Source of the DNA: Petrosia ficiformis | Taxonomy: Eukaryota; Porifera; Demospongiae; Haplosclerida; Petrosiidae | Length of the DNA: 64,000 nucleotides | Assembly (NCBI GenBank): GCA_947044365.1 | Contig: OX345645.1 | Span: 4,535,741 to 4,599,740, forward strand | Direction: 5' to 3' | Shown here: in pieces, positions 20,012-30,120 of the stretch | Numbering within the stretch: position 1 is the stretch's first letter | Layout: each line of letters opens with the position of its first letter | The notes under the pieces: model-generated | What the model was told of the DNA's origin: nothing | What the model saw: only the letters and a program-made list of their open reading frames with translations | Database searches by the model: none | Position numbers and translations under genes: made by a program

Positions 20012-21342
20012 AAGATTTCCTTTGAAAGTCTTACTTTAAAATTTTACTTGTACATGGGGTTACTATTGCAGACATGTTCCAGGAACATTGCATGCTGCTT
20101 CTGTCCTTTCTCAGTAGAAACAGCAATTGGAACAAGTCTAGTACTCGTTATAGAAAATAATCTAGTTTTTGGAGGCTTTCTATTATAGAGATATCATGAT
20201 AGATAATTGCCAAAATTATCACGATAGCGATAATATTACGATAATTTAACACCTGCAAATGAATTAATTATTTATTTCATTAGTGCGTAGTACGTACGTA
20301 CATGTATGTGTACGTCATTACATGCACATTGTAGCTAACTCTAAATCACATTCTTCTGTCTTTAGCTTACTTTTATGAGACTAATCTATAAGCTTAATGA
20401 TGCCCTCCACAGAAAGTTCCATGGAAAGTTGAAAGCTGGAAAGCTAATATGCTAGTAAAAAGTTGATGTTGCTCATGAGTGATTTATCGACCAAACATGA
20501 CAATGATATTAGAGTGGGAAAACAAGTATTTAAAATTTTCATGGACAATATCTATACAACAAAATTCACGATATTGAAGTACACACAAAAATTATCGTCT
20601 TATGGTCTATATACATGTAGACATACATGTATGCATACAGACAGAGAGACAGACACATACACACATGTATCACTTACACTAATGGTTTAATATAATATAC
20701 TCTATAAAAAAGGTATTTATTCTAAATCAAATAAAATCTTGTGGTCTGAGCAATTTAGTTAAGTCTCAAAGTACATGTAATAAAAAATCAGGCCAAAAAC
20801 AGCTAATAATGCCAATGTGTATAATCTCACATCTCAAAGGAAGCCTTAGGTCTAAGAGATCCAGGCTTGCATCTTCAAATAGGCAGTTCTGTGGTTTCTC
20901 AAAATGGGTATAAAAATACTGAACATTCACAAATAAAGGTCAGATAGAAGAGCTACAATGGGTGGTGGAAATAGCAAAGTCGAAGAAAAGACAGAACAAG
21001 TTCAATCAGTCGAGATAACAAGTGAAAAAGCAGGAGTAAGTATCACAACATGAAATAAGATGTTACTACAATATTAATATTGTTATATAGCAAAGAAATG
21101 AACTTGAGTACTGTTGCAATATTGCAACATTGCAACAATAACACTCCTGCTACATGTATCAGGTGTACATGTACATGTAGCTGAGTTCTTGTTTGCTATA
21201 CAGTTTGTGTACATGTATGTGACTGTGCTAATGTTAAAACTTCAAAGTACAAACATGTATCATGTATCTCATACATTTTAGTGGGTTTTAGTTAACTATA
21301 ACCAAAATTTAGTAAGGCATTGTGACTTTTAGTTAACTAAAA
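20012..21342 (+). repeat. Module E2, forward copy 1
   Basis: About 1.33 kb, from AAGATTTCC after a TTAA to the perfect palindrome TTTTAGTTAACTAAAA (21,327-21,342). It carries AT-rich DNA with ATTATCACGATAGCGATAAT inverted words, a TATA promoter and exon 1 of the coiled-coil gene. It is reversed at 28.2-29.6 and 50.1-51.5 kb and repeated forward at 42.4-43.8 kb. Confidence 0.85.
20909..20916 (+). promoter_or_regulatory. TATA box of the coiled-coil gene
   Basis: TATAAAAA lies 49 bp upstream of the ATG of exon 1, the spacing expected for a short 5' UTR. It is conserved in all four E2 copies (reverse copies at 28,676-28,683 and 50,560-50,567; forward copy at about 43,299). Confidence 0.6.
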
Positions 21343-22067
21343 CACTTTTAGTAAGCCAAAAAGTGTTTAAGTTAACAAATTAAAATTTGAGAAACTATAA
21401 GTATAACTAATGGTCATTATTGTCATACTAAAATAACATATATTTACAGTGTGAGAGAGAAAAAGAATGTACATCATGTCAAAGAACTAGAAATGATGAA
21501 AACATGGAGGAAAGTGAAGAAAGTAAGAAAGTAAAAGAAAGAAGAAGTGAGCAACAAGAAAAAAAAAGACACAACGAACTAAGAAGAAGAGAGGATGAGG
21601 AGCATAAATGGAGGCAGCAGATAAGACAAAAAGAAAAAGAATACTACAACTTGACAAGAAGGATAACAGAAGAAGAATACAGGTGGAGAAAGGAAAGAAA
21701 AAGAAGAGAAGATGAAGACTATAGGTGGCAAAAGGAAAGAAAAAGAAGAGAAGATGAAGACTATAAGATGAGGAGAAAGGAGGAAGAGAAAGAACAAAGG
21801 ATGAATGAAAGAGATTATCGGCCTCATGTGGTATGTATGCCTTCAATACCAGCACCTACATGTATGATATCAACTATGCCTAGTGCACATGGCATGACTA
21901 GTGGTGTGCCTAGTGCTGCACCTACATGGATGATACATGGCATGACTAGTGCTATGCCTAGTGCACCTACAATGCTACCAATGTCTACAATACAAAGTAC
22001 ACCGAGTGCACCTGCAGGTACATGCAGTGTGTCCAGTCAATGCACTGGCCATTCATCCCTTTTGTAA
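20958..22067 (+). CDS. Putatively N-myristoylated coiled-coil protein, complete copy 1
   Basis: Exon 1 (20,958-21,035, 26 codons) starts MGGGNSKVEEKTEQVQ; Gly2 with Ser6-Lys7 fits the N-myristoylation consensus MGxxxS. A 414-bp intron (GTAAGT...TTTACAG) leads in phase 0 to exon 2 (21,450-22,067), for a 231-residue total. Exon 2 opens with CEREKECTSCQR. A body at residues about 47-145 is very rich in Arg, Glu, Lys and Asp, with three related YRWxKERKRRED repeats, predicted to be a charged helix or coiled coil. A tail of Met/Pro/Ser/Thr repeats (MPSAHGMTSGVPSA-like) follows. I do not recognise the family. The structure suggests a membrane-tethered charged-helix protein. The intron holds the junction palindrome at 21,327-21,342. 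Downstream is a 120-bp tandem duplication. Confidence 0.75.
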
Positions 22068-22210
22068 TTAAAAGTTCAAATGGTCTAGGCAATGCTACCA
22101 ATGTCTACAATACAAAGTACACCGAGTGCACCTGCAGGTACATGCAGTGTGTCCAGTCAATGCACTGGCCATTCATCCCTTTTGTAATTAAAAGTTCAAA
22201 TGGTCTAGGC
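21971..22210 (+). repeat. 120-bp tandem duplication at gene 3' end
   Basis: Two back-to-back copies of a 120-bp segment (AATGCTACCAATG ... GGTCTAGGC) span the last codons, stop and start of the 3' UTR. The four other exon 2 copies have it once, so this is a local recent duplication. The stop lies in the first unit, so the protein is unchanged. Confidence 0.95.
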
Positions 22211-23460
22211 ATTCAGTTATGTTAGGATTATATTATATTGTTATATATTGTTTATTGTTTATTTACCACTTATTTTATTCATTTCTTTATTACTTATGTG
22301 GTTATAATTAATTAAAAAACATGTGATAGTTTTTTTGGAAAAGATTGTTGAATTGAATCTGGTTGAACTTAGAGGGAAACTGTTCCTTTATATGTAAACT
22401 ACCAAACCCTCTTTTTAATTTAATAAAAGGGCATGTAAGTGATGTCAAAACCAAAACCAAAAAAGCACAGAAACAAGATTATAAATTCCCGTACAGTTTT
22501 AAAAGAACAATTTCGTCACAAATCATCACAAAAATATGAATATAATTAATATAATGAAATTCATTGCAATTTTTACATCATACTATGAATATAAACTAGA
22601 GGATTTTATGCCGAAAATAGCCGAAAAGGCTGTGCAGATATCTCGACTTTCGGAAATAATTTCGGACTGCCCAAGGAACAGTACTGTATCCATCCCTGGG
22701 CAGGGTGCACATCTTATATTATGACAACAATTACAATAATTATCAGTCTTACAAATAACACATGTATAATACAATATGTGTGACTACAAGTCATGGCACA
22801 CCTAACTAATGCAGTACTTTATTTTTTACATGTTGCTGAAAAGTTTATAAGTTGTATTTATATTGTGTAGTATGTTATACCACATTGTGTGATAATCATG
22901 TGATAAATACAAGGATATGGCCTCTAAATTCAAATAGCTAAAGAGTATGAGTATGAAGAACTTAATGCTACAGATCCACTCTATAAACACATGTATATAC
23001 ATATTCACATTATTAATTATTGTATTAATTGTCCTATTCTGATTTGATAATTGATTTCAGATCCCTACCCTAGTAAATACACATACACAGTGGAGCACAA
23101 ATACAGATAAAGATAGTGGTGCAGGTTTGGGTTAGTAACTGCGTGAATATTAATGGTAGACATCCTAACAATGACAAAAAATCATGTTTGGGATGTGTTA
23201 TTTTGATATTGTCGCACCCAAAATTTGCCACCTATAAGTCAAAAATGCTGGTATCGATGATAACAATCCAATATTACAGTTTACCATGCCTCAATTTTAA
23301 TTATTATAAATAGGTATAGAGGATATAAAGTGTTTACAACAGTAATTACTGCTAATGATAATAGGCATTGGCCCCTTCCTTGGATACTTTTTAACTTAAA
23401 AAATAATGATGCAATGAGATAAACAAAGGTACAGATCTGTACAATCACTCCGGTAGCTAT
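22211..23460 (+). repeat. Module C, AT-rich part downstream of exon 2
   Basis: Shared by all C copies. It contains a possible poly(A) signal (AATAAA near 22,421), a CCGAAA/TTTCGG-rich inverted patch (about 22,610-22,670) and the palindrome GTACAGATCTGTAC (about 23,430). Several 60-65-codon ORFs are conserved between copies only because the DNA is nearly identical. I see no convincing gene. Confidence 0.6.
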
Positions 23461-24010
23461 ATACGTTTCTATCTATTTATCTATCTATGTATTGATGTCG
23501 TATATATATGTCAAACTAAATTTGGAGATATGTATCTATCTATTTATTTATCTATTTTGTATGTATCTATCTATCTATCTATATATCTACTTGTTTATTT
23601 ATTTATCGATCTATCCATCAATCTATCACTTTAAATATATAGCTATCAATTTAATTACCTATCTAACTATCTATATATCTATCTATCTATTTTTCTATAC
23701 CTCTATCATCTATTTATTTATCTATCTATCGGCATATCTACCTATATATCTATCTATCTATCTATTTATATGTATATTTAACTTTCTATGTATTCATTTA
23801 TCTATCTACCTATCTATCTGTCTAAGTGTCTGACTGTCTGTCTGTGATTCTGTCTGTCTTTCTGTCTCTCCGTCTGTCAGTCTCATTCTACCTATGTATT
23901 TATGAATTTCTTTACGTATGTATATATTTATTCGAATATGTATATATATATATCATAGCATTTATATATCTATCAATTTATGCATTTAACTCCCTTTCTA
24001 TTGATCTATT
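23461..24010 (+). repeat. TCTA/TCTG tetranucleotide microsatellite
   Basis: A long imperfect (ATCT)n tract grades into (GTCT)n, giving meaningless Tyr-Leu-Ser-Ile frames. Equivalent tracts lie at 36.70-37.08 (reverse), 45.76-46.26 and 56.87-57.37 kb. Confidence 0.9.
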
Positions 24011-25209
24011 AGTCAACTACCAATTTATTAATTTATCTCTAAACCTGTAGCCCAAAACCCAAAACCCTAAATTCTGAATCCGAAATTTGAAGCTTTGCCT
24101 ACCTACATACCTAGCTACCTACCTACCTACTCGTCTTTTAACCTACCACTTTCTGTTTAGTAACATCTCATTTCCTTGTTAGTTGTTCTGAGGAGCTCAC
24201 TAGTTACGAACATATTCTTCTCTTGTGAGATAAAATGTATACATGGCACACTGATTTGGGACCGTTAATTTACTATTTGAATTGCTTCTTATTTCTTGTA
24301 CGTTACTTTCCGCAGATGAAATTCTGCAAATTTCAATTGTTGTTCATATTCTGTTTACGTGATTTTATTTCCCTTGGTCATAGAATAATTCATTATAATA
24401 ATAAATGCAGTCGTTAACATGTTTAGATTTCCTTAACATTGAATTAATTAAATTATGGTCTCTTTTATACTAGAGGATTTATTGTTCCTTCTGCTGGTTT
24501 AAGTCTCTCAAAAATGAATGATTTAAAAACAAATACTCAGTAAGATTTATGAATTAAAATTCCACACTCTACTAAATTTCATATATTTAGTCATTATCGT
24601 AAATTCACTATCCAACAGGATTAGCATTCCGCTAACATGCGTTTTATTAAATCTTTCCCCCAAGTTAGTCTCATGTAAATCTTTACATGAAGCATTCATT
24701 AGGTCAGTATTGGTAATGATGTATTGTACACATTTCATATAATCAATATTCACTATAATTATAAATGAAGTAGATTTCACACTCCTTTGAATCTTTCCAC
24801 AAATTAGCTGTAGATCCTGATAAGAGTTCTACTCTGTAAGTGAATTAAAATGCAGATTCCAAAATCTCACTCCTCCACACATTCATTTGTATATTCACTC
24901 AATATAAACTCACTCCACAATATGTTTAGTTCTTCCCCAAGTTAGGTTAATTATGTAATCCTATTCACTCCTCCAAATTCCTCCACACATAATCTTAATC
25001 CACCAGATGACTCCATATGAAGACTCCTCTCGATGACTCCTCCCCCTAACTACTATCAGTTAGTTTTGTTGTAAACACAGTTGTTTACAGGTGGGGGTAG
25101 TACGATATTATAGAGGTGTAGGTTCAGACTAAATTGTTGTTCATATAGTCTGTCAGAGTATGTTGGGAGTTGTGTTGGGCAAGTTGTGTTTACACTTGTG
25201 TGTAAGTAT
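24011..25209 (+). repeat. Module C, distal part and leader of the minisatellite
   Basis: Contains CCCAAAACCC, a (TACC)n patch (about 24,095-24,130), AT-rich unique-looking DNA, and an ACTCCTCC-rich stretch ending in the leader of module M (GGTGGGGGTAGTACGATATTATAG). Variants of the leader recur inside M. No gene recognised. Confidence 0.55.
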
Positions 25210-27673
25210 TATCTTCCCTTCGGAGATGTTTGCTGCACAGGTTCTTGTGTGCCTCTCAGTTGGGTTGAAGTGTTGGAAGTCCTGTGGATGTTGGATGCAC
25301 AGGTTCTTGTGTGCCTATCAGTTGGGTTGAAGTGTTGGAAGTTCTACGGATGCTGGATGCACAGGTACTAGTGTGCCAATCGGTTGGGTTGAAGTGTTGG
25401 AAGATCTGCTGGGAGTGTTGTGCTAACACACTGTATGTTAGTACCATTTTCCCTTCAGACAAGTTGGCTGCACAGGTACTTGGTGTGCGTATCGATTGGT
25501 TTGAAGTGTTGGAAGTTCTGGAGGGGGAGTGTTGTAGAGACAATTGGGTGGGTGCAGGTACTATCATCCATCCAGAGATGTTGGCTTCCTTGTGTGCCAT
25601 CTTCCCTTCAGACAAGTTGGCTGCACAGGTACTACTTGTGTGCCTGCCTATCGGTTGGTTTTTGAAGTGTTGGAAGTTCTGGAGGGAGAGCGTTGTTTAG
25701 ACTGTTGTGTGTCGGACTATCATCCATCCAGAGATGTTGGCTTCCTTGTGTGCCTACCGGTTGGTTTTGTTGTTAACACAGTTGTCACAAGTGGAGGTAG
25801 TACTATATTATAGATGTGTAGGTTCAGACTAAATTGTTGTTCATATAGTCTGTCAGAGTATGTTGGGAGTTGTGTTTACACTTGTGTGTATGTATTATCT
25901 TCCCTTCGGAGAAGTTGGCTGGAGATGTTGGATGCACAGGTACTAGTGTGCCAATCGGTTGAGTTGAAGTGTTGGAGGTTCTACGGATGTTGGATGCACA
26001 GGTACTTGTTTGCCTATCAGTTGGGTTGAAGTGTTGGAAGTCCTGTGGATGTTGGATGCACAGGTACTTGTGTGCCTATCAGTTGGGTTGAAGTGTTGGA
26101 ACTTCTGAGGATGTTGGATGCGCAGGTACTCCAGTGTCTATCGGTTGGTTTGATGTGTTGGGAGAGATTTGCTGCTAACACACTGTATGTTAGTACCATC
26201 TTTCCTTCAGAAATGTAAGCTGCACAGGTACTCCAGTGTCTATCATTTTGTTTGATGTGTTGGGAGAGTTGTGCTAACACACTGTATGTTAGTGCCATCT
26301 TCCCTTCAGAGATGTTGGATGCACAGGTACATGTGTGCCTATCAGTTGGGTTGAAGTGTAGGAAGTTCTGCTGGGAGAGTTGTGCTAACACATTGTATGT
26401 TAGTACCATCTTCCCGTCAGAAATGTTGGCAGCACACGTGCTTGTGTGCCTATCGGTTGGGTCAAGTGTTGGAAGTTCTGCGTATGTTGGATGCACAGGT
26501 ACTTGTGTGCCTATTGGTTGGGTTGAAGTGTTGGAAGTTCTGCTGCTGGAAGAGTTGTGCTACACACAGTATGCTATACCATCTTTCAGACAAGTTGGCC
26601 ACCCAGGTACTTGTGTGCCTGCCTATTGGTTGTGTTGAAGTGTTGGAAGTTCCGTGGATGTTGGATGCGCAGGTACTTGTGTACCTATCGGTTTGGTTGA
26701 AGTGTTGGAAGTTCTGCAGATGTTGGATGCACAGGTTACTTGGGTTGGTTTGAAGTGTTGGAAGTTGTGCTGGGAGAGTTGTGCTAACAGACTGTATGTT
26801 AGTACCATCTTCCGGTCAGAAGGGTTGGCTGCACAGGCACTACTTGTGTGCGTGCATATCAGTTGGTTTGAAGTGTTGGAAGTTGCACAGGGAGAGTTGT
26901 ACTAACACACTGTATGCTAGTACCATCTTCCCGTAACAAAAGTTCTGCCCAGGTACTTGTGTGCCTGACTATCAGTTGAGTTGAAGTTTTGGAACTTCAA
27001 CTGATGTTGGATGCACAGGTACTAGTGTGCCTATTGGCTGGGTTGAAGTGTTGGAAGTTCTACGGATTTTGGATGCACAGGTACTTGTGTGCCTATCGAT
27101 TGGTTTGAAGTGTTGGAAGTTCTGGAGGGACAGTGTTGTTTAGACAATTGGGTGGGTGTAGGTACTGTCATCCATCCAGAGATGTTGGCTTCCTTGTGTG
27201 CCATCTTCCCTTTAGACAAGTTGGCTGCACAGGTACTACTTGTGTGCCTGCCTATCGGTTGGTTTGAAGTGTTGGAAGTTCTGGAGGGAGAGCGTTGTTT
27301 AGACCGTTGTGTGTCGGACTGTCATCCATCCAAGAACCGATAGGCACACAAGAACCTGTGCATCAACAGGTTCTTGTGTGCCTATCGGTTGGATTGAAGT
27401 GTTGGAAGTTCTACGAATGCTGGATGCACAGGTACTAGTGTGCCAATCGGTTGGGTTGAAGTGTTGGAAGGTTCTACGGAAGTTGGATGCACAGGTACTA
27501 GTGTGCCAATCGGTTGGGTTGAGGTGTTGGAAGTTCTACGGATGTTGGATGCACAGGTACTAGTGTGCCAATCGGTTGAGTTGAAGTGTAGGAGGTTCTA
27601 CGGATGTTGGATGCACAGGTACTTGTGTGCCTATCAGTTGGGTTGAAGTGTTGGAACTTCAGAGGATGTTGGA
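25210..27673 (+). repeat. Module M minisatellite, forward copy 1
   Basis: Tandem units of about 62 bp built around GATGTTGGATGCACAGGTAC, TTGTGTGCCTATC and GGTTGGGTTGAAGTGTTGGA. They are interspersed with longer variants carrying GGGAGAGTTGTGCTAACACA or GGAGGGAGAGCGTTG inserts. Since 62 is not a multiple of 3, the many ORFs (VLVCLSVGLKCWK-type peptides on one strand, Asn/Thr/Ser-rich on the other) are artefacts. The strand is G/T-rich. It ends at GGATGTTGGA where R begins. Confidence 0.92.
27335..27390. repeat. Perfect 25-bp-arm hairpin inside M
   Basis: Arms 27,335-27,359 and 27,366-27,390 are exact reverse complements around a 6-nt loop (GCATCA). The arm is the M-unit core AACCGATAGGCACACAAGAA, continuing CCTGT, meeting its inverted copy. 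The same hairpin recurs at 61,156-61,211, 62,388-62,443 and, with one mismatch, 63,619-63,674. Confidence 0.95.
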
Positions 27674-28234
27674 TTTTTTATTTATTTATTTATTTTTAAT
27701 TATTTTTTAATTACTTTTTTAGCATTAATTTATTTAATAAACTTGGTAACTAAATGCCAGAACAATACTGATGACTTGTATTTTGCTGGATTTTCAACCC
27801 TTAGAGCATTGAGCCTGTTTTTCAAAAATCTTCCAATTTCCAACACTGGTGTCTCCATTGCATAGAATTATTAATGAGATTCATAGAATTATTAATGAGA
27901 TTCATAAATCAAAGCCTAAACCCACAAGTGTAGCAAGTGAAGAAGTTGTAGCCATATAAAAGGAAAAGCAACAAACAATGTTAGCCTGGTCATTTGGGCT
28001 GTGGCGTGGCTGCTCAATTCCGGGGTGAATATGTCATTGTTAGTGATGTTTGACGAGATCCTAGATCTCAAGGTCAGTTGTTACGTACGTCGTGTACGGC
28101 CCTCTTTCGAGCGGGGGACTGGGATACCGGCAACTGTTCCTCCCCCTCAAATAAGCTATCAGTGACTCCAAATGACTTCAGGCAATTTCAATTTTCTTTT
28201 GGCATTGATTTATTTAATAAACTTGATAACTAAA
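27674..28234 (+). repeat. Module R without piggyBac (empty site), copy 1
   Basis: About 560 bp bounded by direct copies of GCATTRATTTATTTAATAAA plus CTTGRTAACTAAA. It contains the uninterrupted GAATTATTAATGAGATTCAT target (about 27,866) and the TATA box. It joins E2- through the shared word TAACTAAA (28,227-28,234). Confidence 0.85.
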
Positions 28235-29584
28235 AGTCACAATGCCTTACTAAATTTTGGTTATAGTTAACTAAAACCCACTAAAATGTATGAGATACAT
28301 GATACATGTTTGTACTTTGAAGTTTTAACATTAGCACAGTCACATACATGTACACAAACTGTATAGCAAACAAGAACTCAGCTACATGTACATGTACACC
28401 TGATACATGTAGCAGGAGTGTTATTGTTGCAATGTTGCAATATTGCAACAGTACTCAAGTTCATTTCTTTGCTATATAACAATATTAATATTGTAGTAAC
28501 ATCTTATTTCATGTTGTGATACTTACTCCTGCTTTTTCACTTGTTATCTCGACTGACTGGACTTGTTCTGTCTTTTTTTCACATGATTGAACTTGTTCTG
28601 TCTTTTCTTCGACTTTGCTATTTCCACCACCCATTGTAGCTCTTCTATCTGACCTTTATTTGTGAATGTTCAGTATTTTTATACCCATTTTGAGAAACCA
28701 CAGAACTGCCTATTTGAAGATGCAAACCTGGATCTCTTAGACCTAAGGCTTCCTTTGAGATGTGAGATTATACACATTGGCATTATTAGCTGTTTTTGGC
28801 CTGATTTTTTATTACATGTACTTTGAGACTTAACTAAATTGCTCAGACCACAAGATTTTATTTGATTTAGAATAAATACCTTTTTTATAGAGTATATTAT
28901 ATTAAACCATTAGTGTAAGTGATACATGTGTGTATGTGTCTGTCTCTCTGTCTGTATGCATATATGTATGTCTACATGTATATAGACCATAAGACGATAA
29001 TTTTTGTGTGTACTTCAATATCGTGAATTTTGTTGTATAGATATTGTCCATGAAAATTTTAAATACTTGTTTTCCCACTCTAATATCATTGTCATGTTTG
29101 GTCGATAAATCACTCATGAGCAACATCAACTTTTTACTAGCATATTAGCTTTCCAGCTTTCAACTTTCCATGGAACTTTCTGTGGAGGGCATCATTAAGC
29201 TTATAGATTAGTCTCATAAAAGTAAGCTAAAGACAGAAGAATGTGATTTAGAGTTAGCTACAATGTGCATGTAATGACGTACACATACATGTACGTACGT
29301 ACTACGCACTAATGAAATAAATAATTAATTCATTTGCAGGTGTTAAATTATCGTAATATTATCGCTATCGTGATAATTTTGGCAATTATCTATCATGATA
29401 TCTCTATAATAGAAAGCCTCCAAAAACTAGATTATTTTCTATAACGAGTACTAGACTTGTTCCAATTGCTGTTTCTACTGAGAAAGGACAGAAGCAGCAT
29501 GCAATGTTCCTGGAACATGTCTGCAATAGTAACCCCATGTACAAGTAAAATTTTAAAGTAAGACTTTCAAAGGAAATCTTTTAA
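28235..29584 (-). repeat. Module E2, reverse copy 1
   Basis: Inverted copy of 20,012-21,342, ending at CTTTTAATAATTCTATGC where it meets R5' (29,585-29,736) and an A tract of about 38 nt (29,737-29,774). Confidence 0.85.
28527..28634 (-). CDS. Orphan exon 1 of the coiled-coil gene (36 codons)
   Basis: A complete exon 1 with TATA box, ATG (28,634) and donor GCAGGA|GTAAGT. It begins MGGGNSKVEEKTEQVQS and carries the longer form with two KTEQVQS repeats. The intron is cut at the TAACTAAA junction and no exon 2 follows in the minus direction before module M. The promoter may drive a truncated or chimeric transcript. Confidence 0.7.
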
Positions 29585-29733
29585 TAATTCTATGCAATGG
29601 AGACACCAGTGTTGGAAATGGGAAGAATTTTGAAAAACAGGCTCAATGCTCTAAGGGTTGAAAATCCAGCAAAATACAACAGTCATCAGTATTGTTCTGG
29701 CATTTAGTTACCAAGTTCATTAAATAAATCAAC

Positions 29734-29779
<46 letters not shown>

Positions 29780-30120
29780 ATAAATTAATGCAAAAGAAAA
29801 TTGAAATAGCCTGAAGTCATTTGGAGTCACTGATAGCTTATTTGATGGGGAGGAACAGTTGCCGGTATCCCAGTCCCCCCTCGAAAGAGGGCCGTACACG
29901 AAGTACGTAACAACTGACCTTGAGATCTAGGATCTCGTCAAACATCACTAACAATGACATACTCACCCCGGAATTGAGCAGCCACGCCACAGCCCAAATG
30001 ACCAGGCTAACATTGTTTGTTGCTTTTCCTTTTATAAGGCTACAACTTTCTCACTTGCTACACTTGTGGGTTTAGGCTTTGATCTATGAATCTCATTAAT
30101 AATTCTATGAATCTCATTAA
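29585..30120 (-). repeat. R5' copy, A tract and R 3' part, reversed
   Basis: Mirror image of 19,486-20,011: R5' (29,585-29,736), A run (29,737-29,774), then R reversed to the TTAA at 30,117-30,120 beside piggyBac copy 2. It includes the reversed TATA box (about 30,030-30,038). Confidence 0.8.

Noticed and set aside
20463..20690. 75-codon ORF starting MMLLMSDLS in module E2
   Set aside because: It is conserved in four copies only because E2 is nearly identical throughout. It has no motif, a low-complexity end and no promoter at the right distance.
22583..22774. 63-codon Cys-rich ORF (CVICKTDNYCNCC) in module C
   Set aside because: There is no support beyond copy identity. Its 3' half covers a TTTCGG/CCGAAA-rich inverted patch and one copy lacks a sensible context.
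23492..24050. Tyr/Leu/Ile/Ser-rich ORFs
   Set aside because: They are translations of the TCTA/TCTG microsatellite.
24050..24075. Telomere-like CCCAAAACCCTAAA
   Set aside because: Only two or three irregular units are present, inside module C and not in a tandem array.
25210..27673. Long ORFs with repeated VLVCLSVGLKCWK or CASNISEGK peptides, on both strands of all M arrays
   Set aside because: They come from the 62-bp minisatellite, which shifts frame every unit. They have no consistent start, splice signals or domain, and occur on both strands.
25210..27673. CRISPR-like array
   Set aside because: The repeats are contiguous variants of one unit without unique spacers, and the DNA is eukaryotic.
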